A stretch of DNA of 64,000 bases from Flavobacteriales bacterium UBA4466 (GTDB lineage: Bacteria; Bacteroidota; Bacteroidia; Flavobacteriales_D; Crocinitomicaceae). The stretch lies in NCBI GenBank assembly GCA_905182335.1, contig CAJJBE010000005.1, positions 62,001-126,000 on the forward strand, given 5' to 3'. The notes under the pieces were generated by a model, which did not search any database, was not told where the DNA came from, and saw only the letters and a list, made by a program, of their open reading frames with translations. Both the position numbers and the translations under genes were made by a program. Position 1 is the first letter of the stretch. Each line of letters begins with the position of its first letter. This document shows positions 7,693 through 16,597 of the stretch, one piece after another.

Positions 7693-9207
7693 ATGCCGTT
7701 CAATTCAATTTTTGCTTGGATGATGAAAAAGAGAATTCATCAGATAGATTTCTTTTGTAAATATCCACATGAGGTTCAAAAAGAAGTATTCGATAGTTTA
7801 ATCCAAAAAGGTGCCCAAACCGAATTTGGCAAATTATATGGCTTTTCAAAAATAAAGAATTATAAAGATTTTCAAAAAGTACCACTTCAATTTTATGAAG
7901 AGATTAAACCTTGGATCGATCGTGCAATGAATGGTGAACAATCTGTTCTTTGGCCAACAGATACAAAATGGTTTGCTAAATCTTCCGGTACAACAAATGC
8001 GAAAAGCAAATTGATTCCCGTAAGCAAAGAGTCTCTCGAAGAATGTCATTACAAGGGAGGTAAAGACTTATTAGCGATGTATTACAACAATCATCCAAAT
8101 CGAAAGCTGTATAACGGTAAGCATTTAATTATAGGTGGAAGCGCACAAATAAACCAGCTAACTGCAGGTTCTTATTTTGGAGACTTGTCTGCAATTATAG
8201 TAAAGAACTTACCATGGTGGGCAGAAATAAGAAGAACTCCTTCTCGTGAAATCGCTTTGATGAGCGCATGGCAAGAGAAGATTGAGCGCATGGCAGAATC
8301 AACAATTAAACAAGATGTTTATATTATTGCTGGTGTGCCTAGTTGGACAATGGTTCTTGCCAATAAAGTCCTTGAGATTTCGGGAAAGTCTAATTTGAAA
8401 GAAGTTTGGCCAAACCTCGAATTATTCATGCATGGAGGTGTTAATTTCGAACCATATCGAGAGCAGTTTAAGCGATTGATTCCAGATCCTAAAATGAATT
8501 ATGTTGAGACATACAATGCTTCTGAAGGTTTTTTTGGAATTCAAGATCAAGTGAATTCAGATGAAATGCTTTTGATGCTAGATTATGGCGTTTTCTTTGA
8601 GTTTATTCCAATGTCTAGCTTTGATGGGGTCAACTCAAAAGAAGTGATTTCTATTGAGGGTGTTAAATTAGATGATAATTATGCAATTGTAATTTCTACG
8701 AATGGTGGACTTTGGAGGTATATTATTGGTGACACAATACGCTTTACTAGTCAGAGGCCCTATCGATTCAAAATCACAGGAAGAACTAAGAGTTTTATTA
8801 ATTGTTTTGGCGAGGAGATTATTGTTGAAAACACTGAGCTTGCTATCGCAGAGGCGTGTCAAAAAACAGGTGCGCAAATCAAGGAATATTCGGTTGGCCC
8901 AATATTTATGAGCAATGGAGGGCGTGGAGCACATGAATGGGTAATCGAATTTGTGAAATCACCGGTAGAAATAGAGATGTTTACTTTAATCTTAGATGAA
9001 AGTTTGAGAGGTTTAAATTCAGATTATGACGCAAAACGTTATCACAATATGGTGTTGGATAAACCCTTTATATATGAGGTTCCGGAAGGTACATTTGATG
9101 CTTGGCTAAAGTCAATCAATAAGTTGGGGGGGCAGAATAAAGTGCCTCGTTTGTCAAATGATCGTATTATTCTGGAACAAATTTTGCAAATTGCAGGTGG
9201 TCAGTAA
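7693..9207 (+). CDS. GH3 auxin-responsive-promoter family protein (acyl-adenylating)
   Basis: A 504-residue protein of the GH3 family, a branch of the ANL adenylating superfamily best known from plant enzymes that couple amino acids to jasmonate or auxin. Supporting marks are the nucleotide-loop motif SSGTTNAKSKLIPVS (residues 97-111), YNASEGFFGIQ in the middle, and WRYIIGDTIRF followed by KITGRTKSFINCFGEE near the hinge. Bacterial GH3 homologues are common in Bacteroidota but their substrates are unknown, so I call only an acid-activating ligase. It is followed nine bases later by a secreted-protein gene, so the two may be an operon. Confidence 0.9.
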   Translation: MPFNSIFAWMMKKRIHQIDFFCKYPHEVQKEVFDSLIQKGAQTEFGKLYGFSKIKNYKDFQKVPLQFYEEIKPWIDRAMNGEQSVLWPTDTKWFAKSSGTTNAKSKLIPVSKESLEECHYKGGKDLLAMYYNNHPNRKLYNGKHLIIGGSAQINQLTAGSYFGDLSAIIVKNLPWWAEIRRTPSREIALMSAWQEKIERMAESTIKQDVYIIAGVPSWTMVLANKVLEISGKSNLKEVWPNLELFMHGGVNFEPYREQFKRLIPDPKMNYVETYNASEGFFGIQDQVNSDEMLLMLDYGVFFEFIPMSSFDGVNSKEVISIEGVKLDDNYAIVISTNGGLWRYIIGDTIRFTSQRPYRFKITGRTKSFINCFGEEIIVENTELAIAEACQKTGAQIKEYSVGPIFMSNGGRGAHEWVIEFVKSPVEIEMFTLILDESLRGLNSDYDAKRYHNMVLDKPFIYEVPEGTFDAWLKSINKLGGQNKVPRLSNDRIILEQILQIAGGQ

Positions 9208-9215
9208 TTAAACAG

Positions 9216-10037
9216 ATGATAAAACAGGTTCTTTTTTTAATTTTCACATTGAGCCTAAGTGTTTCTTTTGCTCAAGATTCATTGTCGTATTCATGGAAAG
9301 AAGTAATTAGTTATAAGGTTGCTGAAGACGAAACATGGACAGTTGATTTATTGGAGAATATATACGTTTCAGATGGTGGAATGGTACATAAGTATGATTC
9401 TTCTGGAGTAATAAGGTTTTCACAAAGTATTAAATCACTGGGGAATACAACACATCTTATCCCTGTGAATACAATGAAAATTATTCACTTTTCAGAAGAG
9501 CAACAAACGTTGTGTTATTTTGATAATACACTTTCATCGATGAATGATTGTATAGATTTAACCCTTGAGAACATTGTTAGTGCAGAGTTTGTTTGTGGCT
9601 CTAGCCAACCTAATAAAGTCTGGGTTCTAGATAATTTTAATTCAACATTGTCTTTATTGTCATTGGATAATCTCCAGCAACGCCAAGAAGTGGGTAATTT
9701 ACGAGGTATTCTTGACATCAATAATATTACACAAATACGTGAGCGCTATAACAGACTATTCGTTCTTGATAAATCGAAAGGGATATATGTTTTTGACCTC
9801 TATGCTACTTTGATGGAGTTTATACCTGGAGAAAGTATTCAACAATTAGATGCTTTTGAAGGTACGTTATTCACAGTATCAGATAAAACTCTGTTTGTAA
9901 GGTCATTGACTACAGGGGAAGAGTTTGGTGTTCACCTCCCTGTTGATGGTGTGTCTGAGGTGAATTACAGAAATCAATTCTTCTATTTGAGGTCAAAAGG
10001 AAATGTTCATAAATATGAGCTTCAATTCTCTAAATAG
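9216..10037 (+). CDS. Secreted hypothetical protein, possible beta-propeller
   Basis: 273 residues with a clear signal peptide (LFLIFTLSLSVSFAQ, cleavage after AQ near residue 20). The mature part alternates short hydrophobic strands with turns, in segments of about 40 residues (such as VWVLDNFNSTLSLL, LFVLDKSKGIYVFD, LFTVSDKTLFVRS) that recall blades of a beta-propeller; this is an impression from pattern, not a family match. There is no sorting domain at the C-terminus. It follows the GH3 gene by eight bases. Function unknown. Confidence 0.75.
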   Translation: MIKQVLFLIFTLSLSVSFAQDSLSYSWKEVISYKVAEDETWTVDLLENIYVSDGGMVHKYDSSGVIRFSQSIKSLGNTTHLIPVNTMKIIHFSEEQQTLCYFDNTLSSMNDCIDLTLENIVSAEFVCGSSQPNKVWVLDNFNSTLSLLSLDNLQQRQEVGNLRGILDINNITQIRERYNRLFVLDKSKGIYVFDLYATLMEFIPGESIQQLDAFEGTLFTVSDKTLFVRSLTTGEEFGVHLPVDGVSEVNYRNQFFYLRSKGNVHKYELQFSK

Positions 10038-10091
10038 TTCTTGATTCCTAACTCAATTTTTGTAATTTAGTAAGTCAAAAATACGAGTAAA

Positions 10092-10706
10092 ATGCATATC
10101 GCAATAGCAGGTAATATAGGTTCAGGAAAAACAACGTTAACTAGAATGTTAGCAAAGCATTTCGCCTGGGAAACACATTTCGAGGACGTAGAACAAAATC
10201 CATATTTGAATGACTTTTATGAAGACATGCAGCGCTGGTCGTTCAATCTTCAAATTTATTACTTAAATAGTCGATTCACCCAAATTCAAGAAATTCAGAA
10301 AACAGAAAAAACTGTAATTCAGGATAGAACAATTTATGAGGATGCATTCATCTTTGCACCCAATCTTCATTCAATGGGGCTAATGACTACCCGTGATTTT
10401 GAAAATTACTTTTCGTTATTCAACTTGATGGATTCATTTGTTTCTCCTCCAGATCTTTTGATTTATTTAAGAGCAAGTGTACCAACATTGGTTAATCAAA
10501 TTCAGCAGAGAGGTAGGGTTTATGAAGAAAGTATCCGCTTGGACTACCTAAAACGTTTGAATGAACGTTATGAAGCATGGATTTCTACATATGACAAAGG
10601 AAAGTTACTTGTAATTGATGTTGATAATAATAACTTTCCAGAGAATCAAGAAGATCTTGGGCAGATTATCAATGCTATTGATGCCGAGATTAACGGATTG
10701 TTCTAA
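10092..10706 (+). CDS. Deoxynucleoside kinase (dAK/dGK/dCK family)
   Basis: Salvage enzyme that phosphorylates deoxynucleosides with ATP. The P-loop is GNIGSGKTT at residues 7-15; FEDVEQNPYLNDFY is the substrate-binding segment, DRTIYEDAFIFA the DR(S/T) motif, and RGRVYEESI with YEAW the lid and arginine region. At 204 aa it matches bacterial deoxyadenosine/deoxyguanosine kinases; the preferred base cannot be read from sequence by eye. It lies 14 bases upstream of hldD. Confidence 0.92.
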   Translation: MHIAIAGNIGSGKTTLTRMLAKHFAWETHFEDVEQNPYLNDFYEDMQRWSFNLQIYYLNSRFTQIQEIQKTEKTVIQDRTIYEDAFIFAPNLHSMGLMTTRDFENYFSLFNLMDSFVSPPDLLIYLRASVPTLVNQIQQRGRVYEESIRLDYLKRLNERYEAWISTYDKGKLLVIDVDNNNFPENQEDLGQIINAIDAEINGLF

Positions 10707-10720
10707 ATAAAACACCTTAA

Positions 10721-11686
10721 ATGATTGTAGTAACAGGAGCCGCTGGGTTTATCGGAAGCTGTCTCGTTAGCCGTTTGAATAAATCTGGATATGAGGATAT
10801 TATAGTAGTCGATGACTTTTCTAAAACGGAAAAAGACGGAAACTTAGATGGGAAGACAATCAAAGCTAAAGTTGGAAGAAAGGACTTTATTCAGTGGTTA
10901 GCTCACTTCGGACAAGAGGTAGATTTCATTTATCACATAGGTGCGAGAACTGATACTACAGAATTTGATATTTCTATTTTTGATGAGCTAAATGTAAATT
11001 TCTCTAAAGCTGTTTGGAGTGCTTCTGTTAAGTTCAATATTCCGTTGGTTTATGCCAGCTCTGCTGCTACATATGGTTTAGGGGAATTTGGATATAAAGA
11101 TGATCATTCAGTAATTTCTAGTTTGAAACCATTGAATCCTTATGGGGATTCTAAAAATGATTTCGACAAATGGGTACTTAATCAAACAGAATCTCCTCCG
11201 TTTTGGGCAGGGCTTAAGTTCTTTAATGTATATGGACCAAATGAATTTCATAAAGGAAGAATGGCTTCTGTGATTTTTCATGCACATAAGCAAATAGAAG
11301 ATACTGGAGCGATGAAGTTATTTAGATCTCATAATCCAGAATATACAGATGGCGGTCAATTAAGAGATTTCGTTTATGTGAAGGATGTTGTGGAAGTTTG
11401 TCATTACTTAATGGATACTCCTCCAGTTTCTGGAATATATAATTTGGGTTCAGGAGAGGCTCGTACCTTCTTGGACCTTGCTAAAAACACGTTTAAAGCA
11501 ATGGCGAAAGAAGCGTCAATTTATTTCATTGACACCCCTGCAGATATTAGAGATAAGTATCAGTATTACACAGAGGCTGATATGTCCAAGTTAGTTGAAT
11601 CTGGATTTTCAAAAGGATTTCATTCACTAGAGGATGGTGTTGCAGATTACGTAACTAATTATTTACAGATGAATGCATACTATTAA
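10721..11686 (+). CDS. hldD: ADP-L-glycero-D-manno-heptose 6-epimerase
   Basis: Short-chain dehydrogenase-like epimerase that makes ADP-L-glycero-D-manno-heptose for the lipopolysaccharide core. 321 residues. It has the N-terminal Rossmann motif TGAAGFIGS, the heptose-epimerase block HIGARTDTTE, the catalytic YGDSK (Y-x3-K), FFNVYGPNEFHKGRMASV, and GGQLRDFVYVKDVV. Such marks separate HldD from generic sugar epimerases. Other heptose genes are not adjacent. It converges on a leftward operon with a 37-base spacer in which I see no strong terminator. Confidence 0.93.
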   Translation: MIVVTGAAGFIGSCLVSRLNKSGYEDIIVVDDFSKTEKDGNLDGKTIKAKVGRKDFIQWLAHFGQEVDFIYHIGARTDTTEFDISIFDELNVNFSKAVWSASVKFNIPLVYASSAATYGLGEFGYKDDHSVISSLKPLNPYGDSKNDFDKWVLNQTESPPFWAGLKFFNVYGPNEFHKGRMASVIFHAHKQIEDTGAMKLFRSHNPEYTDGGQLRDFVYVKDVVEVCHYLMDTPPVSGIYNLGSGEARTFLDLAKNTFKAMAKEASIYFIDTPADIRDKYQYYTEADMSKLVESGFSKGFHSLEDGVADYVTNYLQMNAYY

Positions 11687-11723
11687 TATTTATTAAATTC
11701 AAAAAAGGAGTGTTATTGATTAT

Positions 11724-12350
11724 TCAATGAGAATTTTTTAATTCAAAAAGATATTGAAACACTTCAGAGATAGAAGATTTCTTGAGATCATCGATGTCAT
11801 CAATATCATTTAATTTAAGTAGCTGAGTCGTGCTATATCCTTTTTTCTTGAGTTCTTTAGTTGTTACTTTTAATAGCTGACTTGTGCTCCAAGGCTTGTC
11901 TTTAAAAGCACAGGGTGTCGATTGACGCATTCCGATTAGGTAGTACCCTCCGTCTTCCGACGGTCCGAAAACAGTGTCATTTGACTCCAAAGCCTTTAAG
12001 GCTGATTCCATAATCTCTGCGCTTAAGTCTGGTAAATCTGATCCAATTCCGATGATACGCTTGTACCCCCTCGTAAATTCATCCTCAAATGCATTCATCA
12101 TGCGCTCGCCTAGGTCTTTTCCCGATTGAATAAACTTCTTCGTGTTAGGCCAGGCAGAATCAATTATGGCATCTGAGAAATAAACATGAAGATCACAGTT
12201 TTTAGCTTTCAATGATTCACACTGGGTGATATTAAAAAGGTACTTGTAAACATCAAATGCGGCATTATCTCCAATAGTTTTTGCTAAGCGCGTTTTAACT
12301 TTTCCAAGAGTAATATTCTTTACGAAAACAATAATTAAATTTTCCGACAT
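11724..12350 (-). CDS. TIGR04282 family glycosyltransferase-like protein (DUF2064)
   Basis: A 208-residue GT-A-like protein of the DUF2064/TIGR04282 family. Signs are an N-terminal FVKNITLGKVKTRLAK (resembling the nucleotide-binding loop of nucleotidyltransferases), IGIGSDLPDL, and FGPSEDGGYYLIGM. An earlier ATG at 12392 would add 14 residues (GQEWQCCLLNRNL), which look unlike the family and overlap the rhodanese gene, so I place the start at 12350, where the product begins MSENLII. The gene then begins 11 bases after the rhodanese stop. The catalysed reaction is not established for the family. Confidence 0.87.
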   Translation of the reverse strand: MSENLIIVFVKNITLGKVKTRLAKTIGDNAAFDVYKYLFNITQCESLKAKNCDLHVYFSDAIIDSAWPNTKKFIQSGKDLGERMMNAFEDEFTRGYKRIIGIGSDLPDLSAEIMESALKALESNDTVFGPSEDGGYYLIGMRQSTPCAFKDKPWSTSQLLKVTTKELKKKGYSTTQLLKLNDIDDIDDLKKSSISEVFQYLFELKNSH

Positions 12351-12361
12351 TAAGTTACGGT

Positions 12362-12853
12362 TTAGTAGACAACACTGCCATTCTTGACCCACTTACTACC
12401 CCATTCTTTAGAATACCCATGGATAAGCTTTGTTCTAGTTCCTGTTAAATCAACTAATGGGTAATTAATATTGATCCAATGAAATAATCCTCCATAAAGA
12501 TTTTTGATATTTGTGTATCCTGCCACCTTCATTTTTTCACCAACGACCTGACTTCGTTGACCAATGCTACAGTATATTATTATTTCTGCATTCTTTGGGA
12601 TGAAACTTACTGATTGTACAATGAAATTATCAGAACCTATTTGAATGGCATTCTTTAAATGACTAACTGAAAATTCAGATTTAGTTCTAGTGTCTAAAAA
12701 GAAAACACCTTTAGTATTCAATTTCCTTTTTGCCTCAGAGGGTGATATTGTTGAGAATCCATTGTAATGTTTCTTAAGCATATTTTTGTAGTCTTCCGAT
12801 TGAGCTATGGAAGCGTAAGGTATTAGTAGGAGTAATATTGATAATATCTTCAT
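12362..12853 (-). CDS. Exported rhodanese-like protein
   Basis: 163 residues: a signal peptide (ILSILLLLIPYASIAQ), then one rhodanese domain. The active-site loop is YCSIGQRSQ with catalytic C95, preceded by FFLDTRTKSEFSVSHLKNA and followed by GYTNIKNLYGGLFHW. Single-domain exported rhodaneses may handle periplasmic sulfur or persulfide; the substrate is unknown. It forms a probable two-gene unit with the TIGR04282 gene and lies 34 bases downstream of the DUF4249 gene. Confidence 0.88.
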   Translation of the reverse strand: MKILSILLLLIPYASIAQSEDYKNMLKKHYNGFSTISPSEAKRKLNTKGVFFLDTRTKSEFSVSHLKNAIQIGSDNFIVQSVSFIPKNAEIIIYCSIGQRSQVVGEKMKVAGYTNIKNLYGGLFHWININYPLVDLTGTRTKLIHGYSKEWGSKWVKNGSVVY

Positions 12854-12887
12854 ATGATTATTGTGCTATAGTTTTTTTATCTGAGAA

Positions 12888-13838
12888 TTAAGGTTGACAA
12901 ATTAGAGTGTCTAAAGTTGGAGAATACCCAGCCCATACTCCAAGCGCGCCCCCTGTAATATTTGAAGGTATATTGATTGGTGTAGCAAATGGATTTCCTG
13001 CGGTTGATAGTTGTGTATATTTATTCTCCATAAATTCATAAACTGCTTCATCCATTTTTGAGAACTTAACTACGACCGTATCACCAAATCGATAATACCT
13101 TTTGTATTCTAAAAGATGTGTAGAATCTTTTCTTTTCATGGGGTTTTCAAAGAAAAAATCAAAAGTCATACCGTCAAAAAATTGATCATTAAATGTTCCT
13201 CCTCGTGCTCTCTTAAATATATCGTCTTTTGGAAGACCATCAAAATTTAAGTTGGTTCGTTTCACTTCCCACTTATAACCGTCAAATTGATTTGCAGGAT
13301 CACTTAGTATGGCCCAGGAGTATCCATATTCAATAGTTCCTGGCTCAAGTTCCCAGTACAATGCATCCAGTGCAGTAGGTTCTAGTATTTTGGTTTTGCC
13401 ATTGTAGTTTTTTCCGTTAAAGAGAATACTCAGCTCATAAGTATTGTTAACTTCTCCTATCAGATCTATTGAGCTATAGACTAATAAAGGTAGTTCTTGC
13501 AACTCATTTAAGTTATTTAAGCGAAGCATCTCCGCAAGTTTTTCCTGAGACTCAATAGGGAGTTCTGAAATAGTGAAAAGCGATAATTCTGTAGTATCTT
13601 CGTTGCAAATAACTTTCACTTCAGCATCCAATACAAAATATGAAAGGTACGATGATATGTCAGTTGATGCGTATATATCAGCTGAACGCGATAGTAAAAC
13701 AATAGGATTTTTATTTGTCTCAATTGTACCATCTACAACAAGCTCCGCTATATGCTCAGGTAAATCAATATTTACTTCTTTGGTACAAGAAGTTATAATG
13801 AGCAAAATGCTAAATAAAATCGGAAATGCCTGTCTCAT
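12888..13838 (-). CDS. DUF4249 outer-membrane lipoprotein, TonB-receptor partner
   Basis: 316 residues with a lipoprotein signal (SILLIITSC, lipidated Cys near residue 18) and the DUF4249 opening ELVVDGTIETNKNPIVLLSRS, an Ig-like beta-sandwich, with YELSILFNGKNYNGKT in the middle. DUF4249 proteins are nearly always encoded directly after a TonB-dependent receptor in Bacteroidota and are thought to sit on the outside of the pore, in the manner of SusD, although the fold differs. Here it begins three bases after the receptor stop, so the two are translated as a pair. Ligand unknown. Confidence 0.88.
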   Translation of the reverse strand: MRQAFPILFSILLIITSCTKEVNIDLPEHIAELVVDGTIETNKNPIVLLSRSADIYASTDISSYLSYFVLDAEVKVICNEDTTELSLFTISELPIESQEKLAEMLRLNNLNELQELPLLVYSSIDLIGEVNNTYELSILFNGKNYNGKTKILEPTALDALYWELEPGTIEYGYSWAILSDPANQFDGYKWEVKRTNLNFDGLPKDDIFKRARGGTFNDQFFDGMTFDFFFENPMKRKDSTHLLEYKRYYRFGDTVVVKFSKMDEAVYEFMENKYTQLSTAGNPFATPINIPSNITGGALGVWAGYSPTLDTLICQP

Positions 13839-13841
13839 AAT

Positions 13842-16238
13842 TTAAAATTCAAAATTCCATGTTACACCTGGTATTATAGGGAGAAGTGTTACCTGTTTCA
13901 CTTTCATTTCCAAATCACCAGATAAAAGTTTTCCATCTTTATCTATATATAAAAAGTATGGATTTGCTCTATTGTATAAGTTGTATATTGATATCGCAAT
14001 ATTCGTTCTAAGTTTCTTTTTAACTTGAATCACCTTACCAGTTTCAATGTCAATTTTGTCTTTATACTCTTTTCCATACCAAGTTGCTGAGATATCTAAT
14101 CGATGATAGGGGGACATTCGCGTAGAGTTTCGTTTTCCGTAGTTGAAAAGTAATGATTGGTTTTGAACATACCAAGATTTAGGGAGAGTCAATGTGTTTC
14201 CAGTTGCATAAATAAATGCCCCGCTAATAAGCCACCGATTATTAATTTTATAGCTTGCAACAACAGATAAGTCATGTCTACGGTCGTATTTAGCAGCAAA
14301 AGGTTCTCCGTCATTTAAGTCTTTAAATCTGCGTTCTGTTTTACTTAATGTATAACCAAGCCACCCTGTAAGTTTTCCTATTCTTTTTTTTATAAAAAGC
14401 TCAATACCATAGCTCCATCCGTTTCCAAAAACCAATAAATTGTCTGTATTATCTTGAATATTATCATTTGGCAATGATCCTTCTTTATACTCAATTAGAT
14501 TTTTCATGCCTTTGTAATATAACTCCACGGATGTCTCAATTTTATTTTCTATGAAGTTTCTAAAGTATCCTAAAGATAATTGCCATCCTTTTTGAGGCTT
14601 CGCTTTATCTGTTGATGGGTACCAAACATCTGTAGGTAATGAAACAGCGCTTAGCGATGTTAAGTGTACGTATTGATAATTGTATGTATACCCAGCTTTT
14701 ATAGAACTGTTATCTGGAAGCAGCCATCTTAATGAGAGACGGGGCTCAAGGCCATGGTAAAATTTAATAAGTTCTCCGTTTCGATACTCAATTAGAGTAT
14801 CGGGGGTACTTATATCGCCATTGACATAGCGAGTAAATGGTCCTACATGCTGAAATGTACTATACCTTAAACCTGCATTTACACGTATGTTTTCATTAAG
14901 ATCAAATTCATTGAGTAAATATGCAGCAGATTCATGGCTATACAAACTTTGTGCTATTCCTGTATCGAAAGAAGTGTCATCATTCTCTGCGGATGAACTC
15001 ATAGGTGTAAATGTATGATAAATATAATCTAAGCCAAACTTCACTTTGAGATTTGAACTTGGAAAGTAAGTAAAGTCGATTTTAGCACCATAATCACGAA
15101 TTCCAGAGTTTAATGAAAAACGAAATTCATCTTGAGAAGAGCTAAAGCTAAATTTATAATCAGTCAATGTTGTATTTAGATTCATAAATAATTTACTTGA
15201 AAATATATGGCTCCAACGCAATGCAGCTACCCCATTTCCCCAAGGCATTTCGACTAGAAAATTATCATCTAGATTGCTAAAACTAAAATCATCTTTACCA
15301 TAATAGCTGCTAAAAAAAAGTTTGTCTTTTTTAGTTATCTCATATTTCATTTTGAGGTTTAAATCGAAAAAATGGCATCTAGACCCTGAAAATGGAGATG
15401 ATTCAGGAATTGCAGCCTTCATAATTAAACCTAAATAAGTTCTCCTCCCAGATATGATAAATGAGCCTTTATTTTTTTTAAATGGTCCCTGAATTGTTAT
15501 ACGAGAAGAAATGGCTCCAATTCCGCCCTTGATGCCTAACTTTTTTGAATTACCATTATTCATCTTAACTTCTAGGACAGACGACATTCTTCCTCCGAAA
15601 TTTGCAGGCATACCTCCTTTAATTAAGCTTACTCCTTTTACAGCATCAGCATTAAAAACAGAAAAGAAACCAAACAAATGGGATGCATTATAGACAACTG
15701 CTTCGTCTAATAAGACTAAATTTTGATCCGGGCCACCACCTCTAACATAGAAACCTTGTCCTCCCTCTGCGGCCGAAGAAACACCGGGCAACAATTGAAT
15801 GGTTTTTATAATGTCAACTTCTCCCATAAATGCAGGAAGTGTTTTTATTTCGTTAATACTAAGTTCTAATTGTCCTATTTTAGTACTTTTCACATTTTGC
15901 TCAGCGTTAGCGCTAACGACTACTTCTTTAATGTTTTGAAGGTTCCCCCCGACAACTTTATCCAATCTAACATCTGTGCTAAGATCAATAGTTTTTGTTT
16001 CAATTTTAATTCCTCCAGCTCGAAACTCTACTATATATATTCCTTCTGGGACTGTAAGTGAGTAGAAGCCATCGTTGTTTGTAATTGTTCCTTTTCTAAT
16101 TTTAGGAATGAAAACTTTTGCTCCAATAACAGTTTCACCATTTTCACCATTACTGACATACCCACTTAAGGTACTAGTTTCTTGAGCTTTTAAGTGAAGT
16201 GCAAAAAAGAGTATAATTGCAGACAATATAACTTTCAT
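13842..16238 (-). CDS. TonB-dependent outer-membrane receptor
   Basis: 798 residues. Order of parts: signal peptide (VILSAIILFFALHLKAQE), a CarboxypepD_reg-like beta-sandwich (about 22-105: LSGYVSNGENGETVIGAKV), a plug domain (about 115-230: LPAFMGEVDIIKTIQLLPGV, QGFYVRGGGPDQNLVLLDE, KGGMPANFGGRMSSVLEVK) and a 22-strand-type barrel ending in TWNFEF, the aromatic C-terminus typical of these porins. It imports an unknown large substrate using TonB energy. It is the first gene of the pair with the DUF4249 lipoprotein. It lacks the SusC-type TonB box I would expect for a polysaccharide utilisation locus, and no glycoside hydrolases are nearby. Confidence 0.92.
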   Translation of the reverse strand: MKVILSAIILFFALHLKAQETSTLSGYVSNGENGETVIGAKVFIPKIRKGTITNNDGFYSLTVPEGIYIVEFRAGGIKIETKTIDLSTDVRLDKVVGGNLQNIKEVVVSANAEQNVKSTKIGQLELSINEIKTLPAFMGEVDIIKTIQLLPGVSSAAEGGQGFYVRGGGPDQNLVLLDEAVVYNASHLFGFFSVFNADAVKGVSLIKGGMPANFGGRMSSVLEVKMNNGNSKKLGIKGGIGAISSRITIQGPFKKNKGSFIISGRRTYLGLIMKAAIPESSPFSGSRCHFFDLNLKMKYEITKKDKLFFSSYYGKDDFSFSNLDDNFLVEMPWGNGVAALRWSHIFSSKLFMNLNTTLTDYKFSFSSSQDEFRFSLNSGIRDYGAKIDFTYFPSSNLKVKFGLDYIYHTFTPMSSSAENDDTSFDTGIAQSLYSHESAAYLLNEFDLNENIRVNAGLRYSTFQHVGPFTRYVNGDISTPDTLIEYRNGELIKFYHGLEPRLSLRWLLPDNSSIKAGYTYNYQYVHLTSLSAVSLPTDVWYPSTDKAKPQKGWQLSLGYFRNFIENKIETSVELYYKGMKNLIEYKEGSLPNDNIQDNTDNLLVFGNGWSYGIELFIKKRIGKLTGWLGYTLSKTERRFKDLNDGEPFAAKYDRRHDLSVVASYKINNRWLISGAFIYATGNTLTLPKSWYVQNQSLLFNYGKRNSTRMSPYHRLDISATWYGKEYKDKIDIETGKVIQVKKKLRTNIAISIYNLYNRANPYFLYIDKDGKLLSGDLEMKVKQVTLLPIIPGVTWNFEF

Positions 16239-16597
16239 AAATGGGTTTTTATAAAAATCGGAAAATTTACTGATTGTTTCAAGTAAAAAGCACCAAACAC
16301 TAAATTAGTAATCAAGTCGATTATAGTTTTTATTGACATTCAGTTGACTTTATTCTTTGAGTAGATTTTGATATCTTTGTATATTGATAACAGTTAGAGT
16401 GTCAACTCTCCTTTTTAGGTTATATTTCATGATATTTGTGAAGCTTTATCGAGGAGTTTTTCAATTCTTATGAGATTTTAAGAGGTGGAGTTTGAAATAG
16501 AAAGACGATAGAAGAAATCATTAACTATTGAGAATGTTAATTTCAATGAAAATGCAGCTTATTATATTATAAAATGCTACAAGAAAAAAAGTAAAGA
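16239..16597. other. Divergent 359-bp spacer with the long pheT leader
   Basis: Contains no credible gene. It holds the promoter candidate at 16372-16379, and thereafter a leader of about 210 bases before pheT. In the leader, 16398-16419 reads AGAGT-GTCA-ACTCT followed by CC and five T, a small stem with a T-run that could act as an attenuator or be chance. I see no T-box, and no good -7 box for the TonB receptor. Confidence 0.5.
16372..16379 (+). promoter_or_regulatory. Candidate -7 promoter box of pheT-bioD-bioA
   Basis: TATCTTTG is an exact match to TAnnTTTG. At the 19-base spacing seen in the strong promoters of this window there is only TTTA (16349-16352). If used, the leader to pheT would be about 210 bases, unusually long for this genome. 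Confidence 0.45.

Noticed and set aside
11687..11723. Terminator between hldD and the TIGR04282 gene
   Set aside because: I looked for a stem with a T-run in this convergent spacer but found none convincing.
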